DNA of 64,000 nt from Selenomonas sputigena. GTDB lineage: Bacteria > Bacillota > Negativicutes > Selenomonadales > Selenomonadaceae. How positions within the stretch are numbered: the stretch's first letter is position 1; the number at the start of each line of letters is the position of its first letter. The stretch spans positions 839,808 to 903,807 of the forward strand of contig NZ_CP110383.1 in the NCBI RefSeq assembly GCF_026015965.1. Direction: 5' to 3'. A model generated the notes under the pieces. The model made no database searches, was not told where the DNA came from, and worked only from the letters and a program-made list of their open reading frames with translations. The position numbers were made by a program, and so were the translations under genes. Positions 16,921 through 26,421 of the stretch are shown here, in pieces.

Positions 16921-18362
16921 ATTACGAAGCAGTCATCGGTCTTGAAATTCACAGCGAGCTCAAGACGAACACGAAGATTTTCTGCGGCTGTGCCACGAAG
17001 TTCGGCGCCGAGCAGAATACGCATGTCTGCCCCGTTTGCCTGGGGCTGCCCGGCGTCCTGCCTGTGCTTAACAAGCGCGTTGTCGAGTTCGCCATCAAAG
17101 CGGGTCTTGCACTCAACTGCACGATCAACAAGTACAGCAAATTCGACCGAAAGAACTACTATTATCCCGATTTGCCGAAGAACTTCCAGACCTCGCAGTA
17201 CGATCTGCCGATTGCTGAGCATGGTTATGTCGATATTGAGACGGAGAATGGCACGAAGCGCATCCGTATCCTGCGCATCCACATGGAAGAGGATGCGGGC
17301 AAGCTTGTCCATTCGGGCGCTACGATCACGGACTCTTTGACATCGAACGTCGATTACAACCGCACGGGCGTGCCTCTCATCGAGATCGTTTCCGAGCCGG
17401 ACATGTCGACGCCCGAGGAAGCGCGCGCCTACATGGAGAAAATCAAGTCGATCCTCGAATACATCGACGTTTCCAACTGCCGCATGGAAGAGGGAAATCT
17501 ACGCGCCGACCTCAATATCTCGCTTCGTCCCGCAGGAGAGAAGACGCTTGGCACGAAGGCGGAGATGAAGAACATCAATTCCTTCAAGGCGGTTGAGGAC
17601 GCTCTTTCCTACGAGATTGAGCGCCAGGAGGAAATCCTCGAAGACGGCGGTCATATCGTGCAGGAAACGCGCACATGGGATCCTGAGCGCGGCGTCACGA
17701 AGTCCATGCGCTCGAAGGAAGAGGCGCATGACTATCGCTACATGCCGGAGCCGGATCTCGTACCCATCGTGACCACGGAAGAAGAGATCGAGGCGTATCG
17801 CAAGGGTTTGCCCGAGCTGCCCGATGCACGCCGCGAACGCTACATGAAGGAGTTTGGCCTGTCGGCTTACGATGCGGGCATCATCACGGCGTCGCGGGCG
17901 ATGGCGGAATACTTCGAGGCTTGCCTTGCGGGCGGCGCCGACGCGAAGAGCGCGGCAAACTGGATCATGGGCGACCTCGCGAAGAACCTCAATGCCGAGG
18001 GCAAGACGATCGAGGAATCGCCGGTCGAAGCCTCGCGTCTCGCGCAGATGCTCGCGCTCATCGAAAAGGGCACGATCTCGTCGAAGATTGCCAAAAAGGT
18101 TTTTGCTGAGATGTGGACGTCGAGCGATGCGCCCGAGAAGATCGTCGAGGACAAGGGACTCGTGCAGATCACGGACACGAAGGCGATCGAGGCGATCGTC
18201 GACGCCGTCATCGCCGCCAATCCGAAGCCTGTCGCCGACTACAAGAGCGGCAACAAGAAGGCGCTCGGCGCTCTCGTCGGTCAGGTTATGAAGCAATCGA
18301 AGGGCAAGGCGAATCCGCAGATGGTCAACCAGCTGCTGGCGGACAAGTTAAGGGAGTGCTGA
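16917..18362 (+). CDS. gatB: Asp-tRNA(Asn)/Glu-tRNA(Gln) amidotransferase subunit GatB
   Basis: 481 aa. Kinase/transamidase subunit that activates the misacylated tRNA's side chain. N-terminal [20 protein letters not shown] with zinc-type cysteines ([15 protein letters not shown]), [16 protein letters not shown], and a helical C-terminal YqeY-like tRNA-binding tail ending [13 protein letters not shown]. Full length. It closes the operon and is followed by a long hairpin. Confidence 0.97.
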   Translation: MNYEAVIGLEIHSELKTNTKIFCGCATKFGAEQNTHVCPVCLGLPGVLPVLNKRVVEFAIKAGLALNCTINKYSKFDRKNYYYPDLPKNFQTSQYDLPIAEHGYVDIETENGTKRIRILRIHMEEDAGKLVHSGATITDSLTSNVDYNRTGVPLIEIVSEPDMSTPEEARAYMEKIKSILEYIDVSNCRMEEGNLRADLNISLRPAGEKTLGTKAEMKNINSFKAVEDALSYEIERQEEILEDGGHIVQETRTWDPERGVTKSMRSKEEAHDYRYMPEPDLVPIVTTEEEIEAYRKGLPELPDARRERYMKEFGLSAYDAGIITASRAMAEYFEACLAGGADAKSAANWIMGDLAKNLNAEGKTIEESPVEASRLAQMLALIEKGTISSKIAKKVFAEMWTSSDAPEKIVEDKGLVQITDTKAIEAIVDAVIAANPKPVADYKSGNKKALGALVGQVMKQSKGKANPQMVNQLLADKLREC

Positions 18363-18420
18363 TATACGGTCGTTGGATTTGCACAAAGGCGTTGATTCTA
18401 TCTAGGAAACAAGTTGCACG

Positions 18421-18515
18421 CATAAGAGCCCACTTTGTAGCTTTTGTGCGCCGCTTTTACGTGAAAACAGATAATCAGTCAGTTCCTTTAAATTTTCTTC
18501 TTGGAAGTTCAGGGT
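18421..18515 (+). repeat. Degenerate copy of structured repeat element (B2)
   Basis: By eye this aligns along about 85 nt with the element at 63719 (shared blocks CCACTTYGT, TTGTGCGC, TTTAN-TGAAA, AATC-GTC, CTTCTTGGA, GTAAA). The stem is poorly conserved, so it looks like a decayed copy just after gatB. Confidence 0.35.
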
Positions 18516-18587
18516 AAACCGCAGGTGTAACGGCACTGTGTCGACAAATTTTCGACGCAGCGTCGCTACGCCTGCGGTTTATCTTTT
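18515..18587 (+). terminator. Long two-tier hairpin terminator after gatB
   Basis: Outer arms TAAACCGCAGG (18515-18525) and CCTGCGGTTTA (18571-18581), inner stem CTGTGTCGA (18536-18544) with TCGACGCAG (18552-18560), then TCTTTT. Longer than an ordinary terminator. Confidence 0.7.
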
Positions 18588-18679
18588 GATAGCACCAATT
18601 CGGAAAAATTGGACATAAAGGTTCAAATTGCCGTACCTGGATCGATCACATTTTGAAATGCTCGTTATTTCGGAAGCCT

Positions 18680-18750
18680 CGTGCCTTACAGAAACCTAGC
18701 TAATCGGTCTAGTGCCCTTCGGGCTTGACCTTTTGAGGTTTCATGGCAGG
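18680..18750 (+). repeat. Structured repeat element, copy B
   Basis: TGCC (18682) with GGCA (18745), GAAACCT (18691-18697) with AGGTTTC (18736-18742), GGTC (18706-18709) with GACC (18727-18730), and an inner GCCC-TTC-GGGC. The corresponding stems in copy C have different bases but still pair, which argues for RNA or single-strand structure. It lies about 100 bp upstream of the tpsB promoter. Confidence 0.55.
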
Positions 18751-18836
18751 GTATGCAGCATGATGATGTCATATATTTTATGGATAAAATTGGTAATACT
18801 TTAACTTGTTTAAGAAAAGATTTAATAATGTCTAGC

Positions 18837-18860
18837 GGGGGGGGACTTCTATGCTATAAT
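18837..18860 (+). promoter_or_regulatory. tpsB promoter with adjacent G8 tract
   Basis: Extended -10 TGC-TATAAT (TATAAT 18855-18860). Eight consecutive G (18837-18844) occupy the place of the -35/spacer. Between 18588 and 18955 I see only copy B of the repeat and this promoter, no gene. Confidence 0.6.
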
Positions 18861-18955
18861 AAAGAACAATAGGGAAATTCCTCTATGTTGCAAGCTTGGA
18901 CATCCACGAGGGATTGCCTGGAAAGCAGGGAAGCATAGAAAGGAAGGATGAACGA

Positions 18956-20416
18956 GTGAAAAGAATGTCAGACAAGAAGCTCGCGGCGCTCCTCGTCGCG
19001 GGCGGGCTGTGCGTGCTCACGGGAACGGCGGGCGCAGCGCCGATGGATTTACGCACGAGCGCGGAGAAGGAGCTTGCCGCATCGACGGCAGCTGCGCGTG
19101 ACGGCGCGGAGAAGCGTGATGCGGGCGTCTCGACGGGAAAGATGGTCGTCTCGGTCAGCCGCATCACCGTCAACGGCACGAAGCGTATGACGGAAGATGA
19201 TGTCAAGGCGCTTTTGCCCGAGCTCAAGAAGGAGCGCGTCAACATCCGCAAACTCTCGATGCAGATCCAGGCGGTGAATGACACGGGGGCGCTCGTGCTC
19301 GCCACGGAGTTCCGCCCGGCAGGTGCGGGAGCCTATGATGTCACGATCAACGTCGAGGAGAAAAAGAGCGATCACTTCCGCGTCAGTGTCAGCAACACGG
19401 GAACGGAGTATACCGGACAATGGCGCACAGGACTCAGCTATGTGAATACGAACCTCTCCCATGCCGCAGACACCTTCGGCGTGTCCTTCGTGACCTCGCC
19501 GAGCAAGATGTCTGATGTCAAGGTCGGTGCGATCTCCTATCGCCGCCTTCTGCCCTCTCAGCAGGGAGCCGTCCTTCTCAACGCAGGCTACGGTGATGTC
19601 CATCTAGACGGCTTCAGGAGCGTCAGCGGCCTCTATGACCTCAACATGGGCGGCAAGAGTACGAATGTTGACCTGCACTACCAGCAGAATATCGCCTACA
19701 CCTCGCGTGAAAAAGACATCTTCGACTTTGGCCTGTCCTACAAGAGGAACAAGGCCGACTACAATCTTCGCTTCGGAGGTATGCCCGTCGGCTACGACAC
19801 CGAATACAGCGTACTTCTCGCATCGGCGAACTTCATCCACAGCGAGCGGCAGCCGAACAGCGTCTTCCGCTACAACATCGGCATTGCCCACAACCTCATG
19901 GGCGACAGCAAGGACTACGAAAGTGTCATGCCCGGCAGTGACACGCATTTCACGCTTTTCAGGGCGGGCGCGAACTACCAGGTGCGCTCGACAAGCGACT
20001 GGATCGGTGTGCTTCGTCTGCAGGCGCAGTACACGAACAACCACGTCGTCGCCATTGAGCAGATCGGCGCGGGCGGACAGATGAGCGTGCGCGGCTTCGA
20101 CGAGCGGGCTATCGGCGCGGACAAGGGCATCGTCGGCAGCCTTGAGATCTACAGTCCCGAGATCGCCAAGAATACGCGTCTCATCGCCTTCACGGACTTC
20201 GCGAGCCTTGCGAACAACACCGATCGTCATACTGGCACGGCTTTTTCCAGCGATCGCATCGCCTCGGCAGGTCTCGGCATACGTTATAACGATGTGAAGA
20301 GCGGCTTCTCGCTCTCCTTGGACTACGCGAAGATTCTGCGCGACGCGGACTATGACCTCGCATCGGCGAAGCAGAACAGTCGCCGTTGGAATCTGATGGC
20401 AAGCATGGACTTCTAA
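18956..20416 (+). CDS. Two-partner secretion outer-membrane transporter TpsB (ShlB/FhaC-like)
   Basis: 486 aa from GTG 18956 (AAGGAAGG seven bases upstream). Signal peptide about 1-28, ending TGTAGAAPM. A POTRA-like region (about 55-120: VSRITVNGTKRMTEDDVKALL and the EEKKSDHF strand) is followed by a 16-strand-type beta-barrel. Family hallmarks are the VRGFDE motif (VRGF tip of loop 6) and a C-terminal Phe (MASMDF), the outer-membrane assembly signal. It exports the TpsA protein encoded 16 bp downstream. Only one recognisable POTRA domain is seen, whereas classical FhaC has two. Confidence 0.88.
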   Translation: MKRMSDKKLAALLVAGGLCVLTGTAGAAPMDLRTSAEKELAASTAAARDGAEKRDAGVSTGKMVVSVSRITVNGTKRMTEDDVKALLPELKKERVNIRKLSMQIQAVNDTGALVLATEFRPAGAGAYDVTINVEEKKSDHFRVSVSNTGTEYTGQWRTGLSYVNTNLSHAADTFGVSFVTSPSKMSDVKVGAISYRRLLPSQQGAVLLNAGYGDVHLDGFRSVSGLYDLNMGGKSTNVDLHYQQNIAYTSREKDIFDFGLSYKRNKADYNLRFGGMPVGYDTEYSVLLASANFIHSERQPNSVFRYNIGIAHNLMGDSKDYESVMPGSDTHFTLFRAGANYQVRSTSDWIGVLRLQAQYTNNHVVAIEQIGAGGQMSVRGFDERAIGADKGIVGSLEIYSPEIAKNTRLIAFTDFASLANNTDRHTGTAFSSDRIASAGLGIRYNDVKSGFSLSLDYAKILRDADYDLASAKQNSRRWNLMASMDF

Positions 20417-20432
20417 GAGGAGGAACACTTCG

Positions 20433-23400
20433 ATGAAATGGAAAAACAGCTTCAAAAAAGGCTCTCTCGCCGCATTTGTCACGCTCGCCCTCACAGGCTC
20501 GGCTCTGGCGATGCCGACGGGAGGCACGGTCGAGAACGGCTCTGTCAATGTTGATGCCGCGAACTTCGGCGCCAACGATGCGATCGCCAACGTGGCGAAC
20601 GGCGCGACCATCACGCCGCAGACGAACAGCATCATCAACTGGGAAGCATTCAATATCGCGCAGGGAGAAGCCTTGCACTTCAATACGACGAACGCTGCGC
20701 TCTTGAACCGCGTGACGGGCGCACAGATGTCGGAATTGCTTGGACAGATGACGCAGGTCGGCGGCAATTTCCTCTATCTTGTCAACCCGAACGGCATCCA
20801 TATCGGCGGCACGGCGAGCTTCGATGTGAGCAATCTGACGCTCTCGACGCTCAATGTAGCGAGCGAGGATTTCCTCAGCTATGTGACAGCTGCGAAGCCG
20901 TATCTTCCTTCGCAGCAGGATGCAGCGAAAGGTGCGAAAACGATCACTGTTGATCAAGGTGCGCACTTCAATGCGGCGGGACCTTTGATGCTTCAGGCGT
21001 CGAAAGTCACGGTGGCGGACGGCGTGACTTTCGTGGCGACGCCTAGTCCTATGCCGCATGCTTTCTATATCACAGCGGCAAAGTCGAATTCCGGTTCGGA
21101 CAATACGACCAAAACGGAAGCGGGAAATGATGTCGTATTCCGCGGCGAGGCCAAGAATTTTGATATCATTTCGATGCTCGGATCGAACATCACCTTAGAC
21201 GGTGCGAAATTGGCAGGAAAGAATATCAACATGAATGCCGTTGGCACGTTTACGATGAATCCTATCGTTTCGGAAGACAGCTATACGATGACGGCAGCAC
21301 CGACGAACACGCTGACGGTCAAGAACACGCAGATTGCAGGCGATGAAGTCGAGCTGCTCGGCGGCAAGGTGGATGTGGCCGATGATGTGAAGTTTGGCTT
21401 CGATGCAGGCTCGAATGAAGCACATCTGATGGTTGCAGCTGTAAAGAGCTATTCGAAAAACAATAAGGATAATAAGGAGACAATGGAAGTTTCTACGGTG
21501 CAGGGCAACGATGTAGCATTCCACGGTATGGTGACCTCCGATGCAGATCGTGATGCAGAAGTGAACATCGGCGGTGCAACGGTCAATATGGACGGTGCGA
21601 AATTCCGTATGCCGAAGGGGAATCTTTCCGTCGTTGCCATTGCAAGCTCGGAAGATTCTTATGCGGAAGATGCCGGCGTAGAAAAGGAAACCGCCTTGAC
21701 GAAGGCGACGGCCGCGAATGTCGTGCAGGCAGACGGCTTGGACGTTGAAGGCAATCTGCACGGCACCCAGATTTATGGCGGCAAGGTGGAGCTTAAGAAT
21801 ACGACGATTAAAACGCCAGGCAAGATCGAAATCGAAGCCTATACTTCCCGCGATTGGAAGCACGAAGAAAGAACCACAGCACACGCGAATGAATTAAAAT
21901 CTGAAAAGACGCTGTATGCGGGAAAAGATAATGCTGTTCGTTTGGAAAATACCAGACTGCTGAATGAAAACTCAGATCCTTCTTGGTTTAGCCGCCTGTG
22001 GATTCGCGGTGGCAAAATTGAAATGAATAACTCTGAACTTGCTTCGGAATCCGAGGTAAATGCGTTGGCGTTCCATTCGCTTCATGAAAGGCGCGAGAAG
22101 CCGATGGCAGAGAGTTATGTTCATACGAAAGAGTTTCAAATGCAGGCGAATGCCGAGAATACCGTCGATATCAGCAGTACAAAAATTCATGCCAATCGTG
22201 CTTCATGGGATACTCATGAAAAGCCGGACGTCTACGCTGATGTCGCAGGCGGCAAGGTTTCCTTGACGAACGTCGAAATCAAGGCGCCGAGAGATATTTC
22301 TGTCTCTGCACTGAGAGAAATGAATTCAGAGGAAACGGCCGATGGAGATAAGGGAGAAATCAAGAGTGATACGAGCAATGTCTTGGATATGCGCGGCGCG
22401 ACGATTGAAGCTGGAGGCGTGGCAGAAATCTGGGGTGGCAAGACGCAGATGAAAGCTTCCTCGGTGCAGGCGGGCAAGATCGATATAGCGGCGGCAAACG
22501 AGACGCGTACAGCCTATCCGTTCAGAGAGATATATCCGACGGCTGAGACAAGCAATACGCTTTATCTTGAGGACGTAAAGCTCAAGAGTCAAGCGAATGC
22601 GATGGACTACTCTGATTACGCTGGTGATGCTGATCTTCAAGGTGGACAGGTCGCCTTGAAGAAGACGGAGATCGACGCTGCGCGTGCGAGCATCCATTCG
22701 GGGCAGATGAAACAGGGGGATGACGGCAAGTTCTACCTGACGAAGGGTACGACGCTTCACATGGACAGCACGAAGATCGAAACGCCTTCCTATATGAGCA
22801 GGAGCGGTGCAGTGAACCTCGTCAACGGCAGCGAGATCAAGGCGAAGGAGGCCTTCTTTGTCGCCGCCGAGAGTTACGACGACAGCACGGGCAAGGCGAC
22901 GGTCACGAAGGACACGAACTTGTCGCTGTGGCGCTCGAAGGTGGAAGCCGACGATCTCGACCTTATGACGGGAGGACTGAACGCTTGGAAGACGAGCGAG
23001 GTCAAGTCGCAGAAGCCCATGAACGAATATGCAGCCGATCTCGTCCGCAAGGACGGTTCTTCCTTCACGATGCAGCGTGACGAGGGTTCGCATATCATCG
23101 AGGGGGGTGTAGAGATTGCAGCGCCGCGCGTGAGTGTTGTGACATCGCCCAAGGAGCCTTCCTCGCCCCTGTTCCCGCTGACGCCGGACAACGCGCAGCT
23201 TTCCGAGCAGGACAAGGAGAATATCGCGGCGGGCAAGTCCGAGGCGCAGGATATCATCGCCTCGGCGGCGGATACAGAGGCACAGGGCAAGGCACTCGCT
23301 GAAGCCGTCGGGAAGATCAACAATGTTCCGAACGCATCGAGCCGCCAGAAAGCGGGCGTCGTCACGGGCATGATCCAGGCGATCAACGAGATGAACACGC

Positions 23401-23597
23401 TGACGACAGAGGAGAAGCACGCGCTTCAGGTCGCCGTCCTCGACGCCTACGGCGCTGTGCAGGAAGCGAAGACGGAAGGAAGCAACCGCACGCAGCAGGC
23501 GAACGGCGACGCCATGCGTCTGACGACGATGGAAAGCGCCGCCGCCAATATGCCGACGGCAGAAGAGCCGCAGGATGCAGTGCATTTCGCAGGGTAA
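20433..23597 (+). CDS. Filamentous-haemagglutinin-type exoprotein TpsA
   Basis: 1054 aa. Signal peptide (1-26, ALTGSALAMP), then the TPS secretion domain (about 27-270) with INWEAFNI and LVNPNGIHIGG, the conserved motifs read by TpsB. The middle (about 270-850) is an irregular series of Thr/Asn/Lys-rich strands repeating patterns like V-x-x-GGKVxL-x-x-T-x-I, typical of a right-handed beta-helix. The C-terminal 200 residues are helical and Ala/Glu/Gln-rich, with no cysteine pair, toxin domain or cell-wall anchor that I recognise. Probably a surface or secreted adhesin. AGGAGG precedes the ATG; same operon as tpsB. Confidence 0.88.
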   Translation: MKWKNSFKKGSLAAFVTLALTGSALAMPTGGTVENGSVNVDAANFGANDAIANVANGATITPQTNSIINWEAFNIAQGEALHFNTTNAALLNRVTGAQMSELLGQMTQVGGNFLYLVNPNGIHIGGTASFDVSNLTLSTLNVASEDFLSYVTAAKPYLPSQQDAAKGAKTITVDQGAHFNAAGPLMLQASKVTVADGVTFVATPSPMPHAFYITAAKSNSGSDNTTKTEAGNDVVFRGEAKNFDIISMLGSNITLDGAKLAGKNINMNAVGTFTMNPIVSEDSYTMTAAPTNTLTVKNTQIAGDEVELLGGKVDVADDVKFGFDAGSNEAHLMVAAVKSYSKNNKDNKETMEVSTVQGNDVAFHGMVTSDADRDAEVNIGGATVNMDGAKFRMPKGNLSVVAIASSEDSYAEDAGVEKETALTKATAANVVQADGLDVEGNLHGTQIYGGKVELKNTTIKTPGKIEIEAYTSRDWKHEERTTAHANELKSEKTLYAGKDNAVRLENTRLLNENSDPSWFSRLWIRGGKIEMNNSELASESEVNALAFHSLHERREKPMAESYVHTKEFQMQANAENTVDISSTKIHANRASWDTHEKPDVYADVAGGKVSLTNVEIKAPRDISVSALREMNSEETADGDKGEIKSDTSNVLDMRGATIEAGGVAEIWGGKTQMKASSVQAGKIDIAAANETRTAYPFREIYPTAETSNTLYLEDVKLKSQANAMDYSDYAGDADLQGGQVALKKTEIDAARASIHSGQMKQGDDGKFYLTKGTTLHMDSTKIETPSYMSRSGAVNLVNGSEIKAKEAFFVAAESYDDSTGKATVTKDTNLSLWRSKVEADDLDLMTGGLNAWKTSEVKSQKPMNEYAADLVRKDGSSFTMQRDEGSHIIEGGVEIAAPRVSVVTSPKEPSSPLFPLTPDNAQLSEQDKENIAAGKSEAQDIIASAADTEAQGKALAEAVGKINNVPNASSRQKAGVVTGMIQAINEMNTLTTEEKHALQVAVLDAYGAVQEAKTEGSNRTQQANGDAMRLTTMESAAANMPTAEEPQDAVHFAG

Positions 23598-23627
23598 GTT
23601 TCTGCTTGACGCAGTATAAAAAGAACA

Positions 23628-23667
23628 AAAGAACGGCTTCTGAATCTTCGCGGAAGCCGTTCTTTCT
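23628..23667 (+). terminator. Terminator after tpsA
   Basis: AAAGAACGGCTTC (23628-23640) pairs with GAAGCCGTTCTTT (23653-23665), followed by a short T-rich tail. Confidence 0.85.
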
Positions 23668-23711
23668 ATGCGTTTGTTACATGGACAGGCATACGACAAT
23701 AAGAAAATACA

Positions 23712-23741
23712 TTGACTTTTTCCATCTGCTTCATATACAAT
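23712..23741 (+). promoter_or_regulatory. dapB promoter
   Basis: -35 TTGACT (23712-23717), 18-bp spacer, -10 TACAAT (23736-23741). It implies that translation starts downstream of 23748. Confidence 0.7.
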
Positions 23742-23800
23742 AGATGCACATTGGTCTTGCGCGTTTTCTTCGCAAGGCTTGCTTGAAGGGGGCGCATATC

Positions 23801-24592
23801 TTGGTAAATGTGTTGGTCAGCGGAGCTTGCGGCCGCATGGGACAGGCTGTCGTCAAGGCAGTGTTCGCGGATGCGGAGCTTTCCCTCGTTGCTGCTGTCG
23901 ACGTGCATGGCGGCGGGGATGCGGGAGAGATCGCAGGCTGCGGTAAATGTGGCGTGACGGTGGCGACGGATCTCGCGCAGGCGCTCTTAGAGGCAAAGCC
24001 GGACGTCATGGTGGATTTCACGCGACCGGACGTCGTGTTTTCCAACGCGATGCTCGCCGTGCAGCATGGGGTCTCGCCCGTCATCGGCACGACGGGCATG
24101 ACGGCGGACGAAAAGGCGCAGCTCGAAGCGCTGTCGTTGGAGAAGAAGACGCCGGTCTTTCTTGCACCGAACTTCGCCGTCGGCGCAGTCCTCATGATGC
24201 TCATGAGCCAGCAGGCGGCGAAGTATATGCCGCACGTCGAGATCATCGAGCTGCACCATGACAACAAGCTTGATGCGCCGTCGGGCACGGCCTTGCAGAC
24301 GGCGGAACTGATCAAGGAGGCGCGTGCGTCCGTGCGGCAGGGGCATCCCGATGAGAAGGAGAAGCTTCCGGGCGCACGCGGCGCTGAGGTCGACGGCATG
24401 AGGATTCACAGCGTGCGTCTGCCCGGCTTCGTTGCGCATCAGGAGGTCATCTTCGGCGGACTCGGTCAGACACTGACGATCCGCCATGACTCCATCAACC
24501 GCGAGTCGTTCATGCCGGGCGTTGTGCTCGCTTGCAAGAAGGTCAGGGATCTTGCGGGTCTCGTCGTCGGCTTGGAGAAGCTGCTCGATTGA
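23801..24592 (+). CDS. dapB: 4-hydroxy-tetrahydrodipicolinate reductase DapB
   Basis: 263 aa from TTG 23801 (VNVLVSGACGRMGQ), with AAGGGGG about 9 bases upstream; the in-frame ATG 23744 lies at the predicted transcription start and is rejected. NAD(P)H-dependent step of the lysine/diaminopimelate pathway. Dinucleotide motif SGACGRMG, IGTTGM, APNFAVG, catalytic EIIELHHDNKLDAPSGTA (His-His and Lys) and the VRLPGFVAHQEVIFGG dimer motif are all present. Followed by asd of the same pathway. Confidence 0.95.
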   Translation: MVNVLVSGACGRMGQAVVKAVFADAELSLVAAVDVHGGGDAGEIAGCGKCGVTVATDLAQALLEAKPDVMVDFTRPDVVFSNAMLAVQHGVSPVIGTTGMTADEKAQLEALSLEKKTPVFLAPNFAVGAVLMMLMSQQAAKYMPHVEIIELHHDNKLDAPSGTALQTAELIKEARASVRQGHPDEKEKLPGARGAEVDGMRIHSVRLPGFVAHQEVIFGGLGQTLTIRHDSINRESFMPGVVLACKKVRDLAGLVVGLEKLLD

Positions 24593-24624
24593 TGTCGGCA
24601 GGAAAAATTACAGGAGATGGCAGC

Positions 24625-25659
24625 ATGAAGAAATATAATGTGGCAATCATGGGCGCGACGGGCGCCGTAGGGCAGGAGTTTCTGAACCTCATCGAAGAGC
24701 GCAAGTTCCCTTTTGCAGAGCTTCGCTTGCTTGCGTCCTCGCGCTCGGCGGGCAAGAAGATCGCGTTTATGGGCAAGGAATACACGGTAGAGGAGACGCG
24801 CGAGGATTCCTTCGAGGGCATTGACATCGCGCTCTTTGCGGGCGGCGGCGCGAGCAAGACATTTGCACCTGCCGCTGTGAAGGCGGGCGCCGTTGTCATT
24901 GACAATTCGAGCACGTTCCGCATGGACAAGGATGTGCCGCTCGTCGTGCCCGAGGTCAATCCCGAGGCTTTGAAGGAGCACAAGGGCATCATCGCGAATC
25001 CGAACTGCTCGACGATCATCATGGTCATGGCGCTGAAGCCGCTTCGCAATCTCGCGCCCATCAAGCGCGTCGTCGTCTCGACGTATCAGGCCGTTTCGGG
25101 CGGCGGCAAGGAGGCGATGGCGGAGCTTGAGGAGCAGGTCGAGGCCATCGTAGCGAAGAGGCCCGTGAAAGCGGAGATTCTGCCGGGCGCATCGCTCAAG
25201 AAGCACTATCAAATAGCCTTCAACCTGATTCCGCAGATCGATATCTTCAAGGAAAATCTCTACACGAAGGAAGAAATGAAGATGATCGACGAGACGCGCA
25301 AGATTCTTTCCGAGCCTGACTTGCGCGTGACGGCGACGACGGTTCGTGTGCCTGTCTACCGCAGCCATGCGGAGTCGGTCAACATCGAATTTGCGGAAGC
25401 GGTCAGTGTCGAGGCAGCGCGAAAGGCGATCGCCGCCTTCCCCGGTGCTGCCCTAAACGACGATCCCGACGAACAGGCTTACCCGATGCCGCTCTTCACC
25501 TCGGGCAAGGACGACGTCGAGGTCGGGCGCATCCGTCTCGATGAATCGGTAGAGCACGGTCTGAACCTTTGGGTCTGCGGCGACCAGATCCGCAAGGGCG
25601 CGGCGCTCAATGCGCTGCAGATCGCTGAGTACATGATCGAGCATGAGATGATCGGCTGA
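24625..25659 (+). CDS. asd: Aspartate-semialdehyde dehydrogenase
   Basis: 344 aa from ATG 24625 (AGGAGATGG upstream). NADPH-dependent reduction of aspartyl phosphate to the semialdehyde that feeds lysine, threonine and methionine synthesis. GATGAVGQEF nucleotide motif, catalytic Cys in IANPNCSTI, QAVSGGGKEA, and the substrate-binding RVPVYRSHAESVNIEF. With dapB it makes a two-gene DAP block. Confidence 0.96.
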   Translation: MKKYNVAIMGATGAVGQEFLNLIEERKFPFAELRLLASSRSAGKKIAFMGKEYTVEETREDSFEGIDIALFAGGGASKTFAPAAVKAGAVVIDNSSTFRMDKDVPLVVPEVNPEALKEHKGIIANPNCSTIIMVMALKPLRNLAPIKRVVVSTYQAVSGGGKEAMAELEEQVEAIVAKRPVKAEILPGASLKKHYQIAFNLIPQIDIFKENLYTKEEMKMIDETRKILSEPDLRVTATTVRVPVYRSHAESVNIEFAEAVSVEAARKAIAAFPGAALNDDPDEQAYPMPLFTSGKDDVEVGRIRLDESVEHGLNLWVCGDQIRKGAALNALQIAEYMIEHEMIG

Positions 25660-25701
25660 AGATGCAGATGCGAGCATTTCCGATGGGAGGGACAGCAAGA
25701 G

Positions 25702-25965
25702 ATGGTCAGCGATGAAACGATGATGTTCCGCTTTGGCGCGGAAGAAAACAAGGCTGAGGTCATCATTCGCGAAGCCTGCGAAGCGATGGAAGAAAAGGGC
25801 TACAATCCGATCAACCAACTTGTCGGATACCTTCTTTCCGGCGATCCTGCCTATGTGACGAGCTACAAAGAAGCGCGCAGCAAGGTACGAAAGCTGGAGC
25901 GCGACGAGCTTTTGGAAGAGCTCGTGCATTTCTATATCGAGGCGCATCGGGAGAAGAAGGCGTGA
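25702..25965 (+). CDS. IreB family regulatory phosphoprotein (UPF0297)
   Basis: 87 aa. The whole length matches the IreB/YrzL pattern: [60 protein letters not shown]. In enterococci IreB is phosphorylated on Thr by the kinase IreK and restrains cephalosporin resistance. It overlaps ruvX by 4 bp, the usual Firmicute arrangement ireB-ruvX-DUF1292. Confidence 0.93.
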   Translation: MVSDETMMFRFGAEENKAEVIIREACEAMEEKGYNPINQLVGYLLSGDPAYVTSYKEARSKVRKLERDELLEELVHFYIEAHREKKA

Positions 25966-26411
25966 AGAAGCGAGTTCTTGCGCTCGACGTCGGCGACCGT
26001 ACGATCGGCGTCGCCGCAAGCGATGCGCTCGGTCTCACGGCGCAAGGCGTCGAGACGATTCGGCGCAAGTCGTGGGACAAGGATTTTGCGCGTCTCAAGG
26101 AACTGATGGAGCTTTACGAGACGGACACCTTCATCGTCGGCTTGCCGAAGAACATGAACGGCACGCAGGGCGAGCGCTGCGATGTCGTGCGCGACTTCGC
26201 ACAGAGACTGCAGAAGAAGTTCAAGGGCAGCCAGGTCGTCTTTTGGGACGAGCGGCTTTCGACCGTGGCGGCGGAGCGCTCGCTGATCGCGGCCGACGTG
26301 AGCCGCGCCAAGCGGCGCAAGGTCATAGACAAGATGGCGGCCGTGTTCATCTTGCAGGGATATTTGGACAATCTAGGGATGCGCGTCGGCGCAGTCCCAG
26401 AAGAGAAATGA
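25962..26411 (+). CDS. ruvX: Holliday junction resolvase RuvX / YqgF family
   Basis: 149 aa, GTG start overlapping ireB. RNase-H-like fold with [33 protein letters not shown] and [15 protein letters not shown] carrying the acidic residues. Essential in several bacteria; E. coli YqgF acts in pre-16S rRNA 5'-end maturation, and a recombination role is also proposed. Confidence 0.93.
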   Translation: MKKRVLALDVGDRTIGVAASDALGLTAQGVETIRRKSWDKDFARLKELMELYETDTFIVGLPKNMNGTQGERCDVVRDFAQRLQKKFKGSQVVFWDERLSTVAAERSLIAADVSRAKRRKVIDKMAAVFILQGYLDNLGMRVGAVPEEK

Positions 26412-26421
26412 GGAAAAAGAT

